DNA of 64,000 bases from Beta vulgaris subsp. vulgaris. Its lineage: Eukaryota; Streptophyta; Magnoliopsida; Caryophyllales; Amaranthaceae. A program made the translations under genes and the position numbers. The notes beneath the pieces are model-generated. The model saw nothing but the letters and a program-made list of their open reading frames with translations. It ran no database searches and had not been told where the DNA came from. Location of the stretch: assembly GCF_026745355.1 (NCBI RefSeq), contig NC_079208.1:51147816-51211815 (forward strand), given 5' to 3'. Positions 60,041-64,000 of this stretch are shown here, one piece after another (position 1 is the first letter of the stretch; each line of letters starts with the position of its first letter).

Positions 60041-60690
60041 TGTTATGTCCTAAAAATTTCCTAAGCTGAACCTGCAGGTTATGCATCTGTCCCAGCTAGG
60101 GATTATCAGGTAGCAGCTACAGCAAGCAGAGACGAAGGGAGTTGAATAAATTCAGTTGAAAGAGCATTGGATACTGATCAAGGCCAAGTCAAAACAAGTA
60201 GCGTTACGCCAAAGAAATAGGAGGAAGTGGTTAACCAGCTGAAGAAGAGATCTCCCTAGATTCTAGGAGTTGTGGCACTTTCGTAGGGAAGTTAGTTATG
60301 CAACGTTCAAATAAGGAGTAACGTTACACATTTGTATTAGTATAAATAGAAGGGAATAACACTCTGTACAACACAAGTCTTCACATTACATTCCCTTACA
60401 TTCTTTCTCTCTTCTACATTTACAATATTCTCAAGTGTATTTAGTACAAGCTCTAAGCTGCTAGCTGCTAACTGTAAGTTGTAATCTTCTCGAATAGTGG
60501 ATTGGTGGACTCAATTCCACCCGCGATTTTTACCCTCTTCCTGGGGTTTTTCGCGTCACCATTTCTTGGTGTCTTTGCCTTTGCTTTGCATTCTCTTTTC
60601 GTAGCTAGTATCTTTTGTTGTTTGTAGCCGTATCTCCATTAGCTGTAGATCCTCAGCTAAGTTCTGCCTGATCAGAATTTGGCATAAACA
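60041..60690 (+). repeat. Gypsy B 3' LTR
   Basis: Same ends as the 5' LTR. Differences from it by eye are mostly transitions (for example gcatctA/Gtccc, gcgG/Attttt) and short indels. Confidence 0.95.
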
Positions 60691-63129
60691 CTTGTCACTT
60701 ATGAATTGTGATCCGTTATCAAAAATGATTTCGCTAGGTACCCCGAATCTGCAGATAACGTTAGCATGCAAAAAGGATATTACTTCTTTATCTCTCACCT
60801 GCTGGAATGCCCCAGCTTCGATCCATTTGGAGAAGTAGTCCGTGAGTGCTAGCATGAAAACTTTTTGTCCTGGAGCTACGGTAGTTTTCCCACAATGTCC
60901 ATGCCCCACCTCATGAAAGGCCAGGGTGTAAGGTGGGTGCAATATCTCAGCTGGCTGATGTGTCATGCCTGCTGTTTCTGGCACTTTCGCATTTTTGTAC
61001 ATACTTCTTAGCATCAGCACGCATGGTTGGCCAATAATACCCGTATGCTAGGATTTTGTTTGATAGGCTTCTTCCAGCTGCATGAGACCCACATTCACCT
61101 TCATGGAATTCCTTGAGTGTGGGCTCCCACTGGTCTTTCTCCAAGCATCTTTGTAATAGATCATAGCTGGCGCAAGCTCTTTTGAATAGAGTGCCGAAAT
61201 AACATGATATCTTGTGGCTTTCATTCGCAGCTTCCTAGCTTCCAGCTTATCTTTGGCAGGCCCCTCTCCAGAAAATCGATGATTGGCTGGGTCCAGCTAG
61301 TGCTTCCTGCCTGGCTGTCATCTGGCTGCACCATGTTTACCTCTTTGCTGATAGCTGGCTCAGCTAGGTGGGCTATAGGTATTGATTTGAAATCGCATTT
61401 TCTGAGTGCTGATCCGAGGTTAGCTAGGTCATCGGCCTTGGTATTCTGGTCCCTTGGGATCTGTTTTATGCTGAATCTTCGAATAACTTGGCTTTGTCTT
61501 TGCTAGCTCCAGGTAAGAGGCCATTTTAGAATCTTTAGCTGCGAATTCCCCTTTTACCTGGCTTACTATTAGCAACGAATCACTGAAGACACGCAAACTG
61601 TTAGCTTTTAAATCATGCGCTAGTATCATACCTGCGATTAAGGCCTCATATTCAGCCTCATTGTTGGTAGCTTTAAAATCGCAGCAGATAGCGCGTACTA
61701 TCATGTCCCCTTGTGGCGACTTTAGCACTATACCTAGACCAGCCCCTCTGAAGTTTGAAGATCCATCCACATACAGCTGCCAGAGCCTGATTTACCTACT
61801 TTGTTAATGTGGCGCACTTCTTCCTCAGCGGTAAGCTGCTAGTCAGGGCTAAAGTCAGCCACAAAGTCAGCTAGGGCTTGCGATTTTATAGCTGTCCTGG
61901 GTAGATACCTAATGTCATGTGCACTAGGGATATGGCCCATTTGGCCATTCTCCCTGAATGCTCAGGTTTTCGTAAACTGCTTTGATGGGGTAATTAGTCA
62001 TAACATGAATGGGGTGAGACTCAAAATAGTGTCTAACTTACGAGATGCCATATATAAAGCTAAATACTAATTTTTCAAGTGATGTGTACCTGGTTTCAGC
62101 ATCTAGCAAGGATTTGCTAACGTAATAAACTGGGAGTTGTTGATTTTCAGCTTCCCTGGCTAGTACCGCACTTACCGCTTTGCTGCTAACAGCTAGATAC
62201 AGCTGGAGAGTCTCTCCTGTAGATGGCTTTGATAATAGGGGAGGTTGAGCCAGATAGGCCTTCAGATCCTGCAATGCAGCTTCATGCTCATCTGTCCAGT
62301 TGAATCCTTTATTCTTTTTTAGCACGTTGTAAAACAGGTGGCACTTGTCGGATGATCTGGATATGAATCTGTTCAGCGCAGCTACTCTTCCTGTCAGCTT
62401 CTGGACCTCTTTCAGGTTTCGTGGTGACTGAATATTGATTAGTGCTTGCACTTGGCTGGGATTGGCTTCTATTCCTCGCTGGGTGACTATGTAGCCCAAA
62501 AACTTGCCTGCTGGGACACCGAAGGAACACTTGCTAGGATTAAGCTTCATCCCATACTTCTTTAAGACTTCGAAGGTTTCTGCAGGTGCCCACATGATCC
62601 TCTGCTTTCTTTGTTTTGACCAGCATGTCATCTATATAGACTTCCATCGTGTCCCCCAGCTGCTTCTCGAACATCTTGTTGACTAGCCGCTGGTAGGTGG
62701 CACCCGCATTTTTTAGCCCAAAGGGCATTACCTTGTAGCAATAGATGCCTCTTTCAGTCATGAAGGCGGTCTTTTCTTGTCTGCAGGATCCATTAGTATC
62801 TGATTTAACATGAGTATGCGTCCAGGAATGTTAGCCTCTCATGGCCAGCTGTAGCATCCACCAATGCATCAATATGTGGCAGCGGGAATGGATCTTTGGG
62901 ACATGCCTTATTGAGATCTGTAAAATCGATGCACACCCGCCATTTGCCATTTTTCTTTCCAACAACCACCACGTTAGCTAGCCAGTCGGGATATTTGACT
63001 TCTCGGATTTTGCCAGCTTTGAGTAGCTTGTCCACCTCCTCGTTGACTATCATATTTCTTTCTGGAGCAAACTTCCTTCTTTTCTGCTTCACGGGCTTTG
63101 AGTTGGATCGACGTTTAGCTTATGGGTGA
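60691..63129 (-). pseudogene. Gypsy A pol (RT, RNase H, second RNase H, integrase N-terminal half)
   Basis: Minus strand from RT (NVVVVGKKNGKWRVCIDFTD, near 62930-62990; then MPFGLKNAGATYQRLVNKMF and VYIDDMLVK) through RNase H 1 (SKAVSAVLAREAE), second RNase H (DGSSNFRGAGLGIVL, near 61730) to integrase (ALTDYFSKWIEAGAF, FDNGSQF near 60700). The copia target near 63068 is uninterrupted. Several frame breaks. Normally FDNGSQF would read with cysteine before the aspartate (CDNGSQF in B); here it is phenylalanine. Confidence 0.9.
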
Positions 63130-63359
63130 TGATGTCAGGCTCAATGCCTACCATATCTTCATGGCTCCACGCAAAACAGCTTACATTTTTCTTTAAGAAT
63201 CAATAATCCGCTGCTTCTCCTCAGCTGGCAGGGATGCCCCAATCTGCACGGTCTGCTCTGGCTTTGCTGGGTCCAACGCCACTTCATCTACATCTTGATC
63301 TGTTGGCTTGGCTGGCGCTGGACCTTGCTGTAATTGCTAGATAGATTCCTTTTTTGCTT

Positions 63360-64000
63360 TTAGAGATATGCTATAGCATCCCTAGCCAGCTTGCGATCGC
63401 CCTGATTTCTTGACTCCCCACTTGGTAGGGAACTTAATAGTCTGGTGATAGGTGAAGGTACAGCTCGCATTTTGTGGATCCATGGTGTCCCCATTATGAT
63501 GTTGTATGCTGAGGGACAATCTACCACATTGAACCTGGTTTGGAGGTTGACTCCTTTTGCATAGGTGGGCAATACGATTCTCCGAGCGTTGTAGCTGGCT
63601 CGCCATTGAACCCGAACAGAACGGTTGCTTTCCTGAGGATATCAGCTTCCTGCAGCCCCATGCTTTCTAGAGCATTTTGAAAATGATATTAGCTGAGCTG
63701 CCATTGTCTATCAAGACTCGCTTCATGAGGCAATTGCTGACGGTGAGAGATACGACGAGGCCGTCATGATTATCAGCTTCTCATCTCCATCTTCTTCGTC
63801 GAAGCTGATGGTCATGCTTCTGAGCTTTTTCTCTTCAGCACTCCTCAGCGGGCTAGGTGCGTTTTGGAACCTTCTCGAGCAAATCTCTTGGCTGCAGAGT
63901 ATGTTAGTCCACATATTTCTGAACCTCCAGAGATAGAATTGATTACTTTATCGTGTAGGGGCTCAGGCGGCGGATGAGGTTGTTGCTGGCTGGGGCCAGC
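63360..64000 (-). pseudogene. Gypsy A gag-protease, partial
   Basis: Minus strand: it contains the segment before and after the protease (SAYNIIMGTPWI; SLTVSN; the active-site DNGSSA is encoded near 63695-63715) and ends at the window edge in the gag region. Frames shift near 63410, 63600, 63680 and 63770. The rest of gag and the 5' LTR are outside. Confidence 0.85.

Larger units (their letters stand above)
40400..60690 (+). mobile_element. Gypsy B: full-length Tat-type element inserted in gypsy A
   Basis: Paired LTRs (40400-41055, 60041-60690) with TG..CA ends are flanked by the 5-bp duplication CTTGT (40395-40399, 60691-60695). Without the copia insertion it is about 9.4 kb. Order: LTR, PBS, gag-protease, RT, RNase H, second RNase H, integrase, antisense gene, polypurine tract, LTR. 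The LTRs differ at roughly seven substitutions and a few indels by eye, so the insertion is fairly young. Its target is the integrase of gypsy A, a member of the same family in opposite orientation. Confidence 0.95.
36418..64000 (-). mobile_element. Gypsy A: Tat-type Ty3/gypsy element, interrupted and cut by the window edge
   Basis: Read on the minus strand, the right part holds gag-protease (63360-64000), then pol (60691-63129, ending 39774-40399), then a spacer with a divergently oriented gene (37516-39282) and the 3' LTR (36418-37064). The 5' LTR lies beyond 64000. Bases 36413-36417 (ATTAA) should be the left target duplication. Gypsy B occupies 40400-60690. The presence of a second RNase H before integrase places it in the Tat group (Ogre/Retand-like). 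Many frames are broken. Confidence 0.92.

Overview
The window looks like nuclear DNA of a flowering plant, probably a eudicot: it is AT-rich, its one intact gene has 16 short exons with GT-AG introns, and most of the rest is plant transposable elements. I cannot name the species from sequence alone.

Layout. (1) 1-26.1 kb is intergenic. It holds minisatellites, a hAT-type MITE (2302-2537), Mutator-like elements with 9-10 bp target duplications (2849-4183, 17475-18127, 24060-25245), a Tourist/Harbinger MITE (4649-5604), two tRNA-derived SINEs (18824-19064, 23307-23520), a 653-bp retroposon with a small ORF (21654-22306), Helitron-type ends (16468; 25427-25637), a cinnamoyl-CoA-reductase-like exon fragment (10602-10761) and an unexplained GC-rich block (15921-16140). 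(2) 26.2-32.5 kb carries the only complete host gene, a STRUBBELIG-receptor-family LRR receptor (SRF6/SRF7-like, 707 codons by my splice model) whose kinase domain has lost the HRD and DFG aspartate contexts. (3) 33.2-35.5 kb is a small nest: a SINE-like repeat holds a Stowaway MITE, which holds a 5'-truncated LINE. (4) 36.4-64 kb is a three-level nest of LTR retrotransposons. Gypsy A (minus strand, Tat-type, running off the right edge) is split in its integrase by gypsy B (plus strand, same family, 40400-60690). B is split in its pol by a Sirevirus-like copia element (43404-54245). Target duplications CTTGT and GCTCC mark the two junctions, and gypsy A itself supplies the uninterrupted sequence at both sites.

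How the parts work. Both gypsy copies encode gag-protease, reverse transcriptase, two RNase H domains and integrase on one strand. On the opposite strand near the 3' LTR they carry a spliced gene with a 'putative gypsy type transposon'-like N-terminus and a coiled-coil C-terminus, with its own TATA-like box. The copia element carries extra ORFs after pol. All three elements contain many frame breaks although paired LTRs are nearly identical; many differences are one-base indels, so assembly error is a real alternative to decay.

The strongest signal that ordinary annotation does not explain is compositional. The copia element is saturated with GGAAC/GTTCC in LTRs, coding and non-coding parts alike, while the gypsy family is saturated with AGCT, and in the samples I counted neither word is raised in the other element. 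This resembles the motif accumulation known for VANDAL transposons and their VANC anti-silencing proteins, and makes the extra ORFs in each element worth testing as motif-binding factors.
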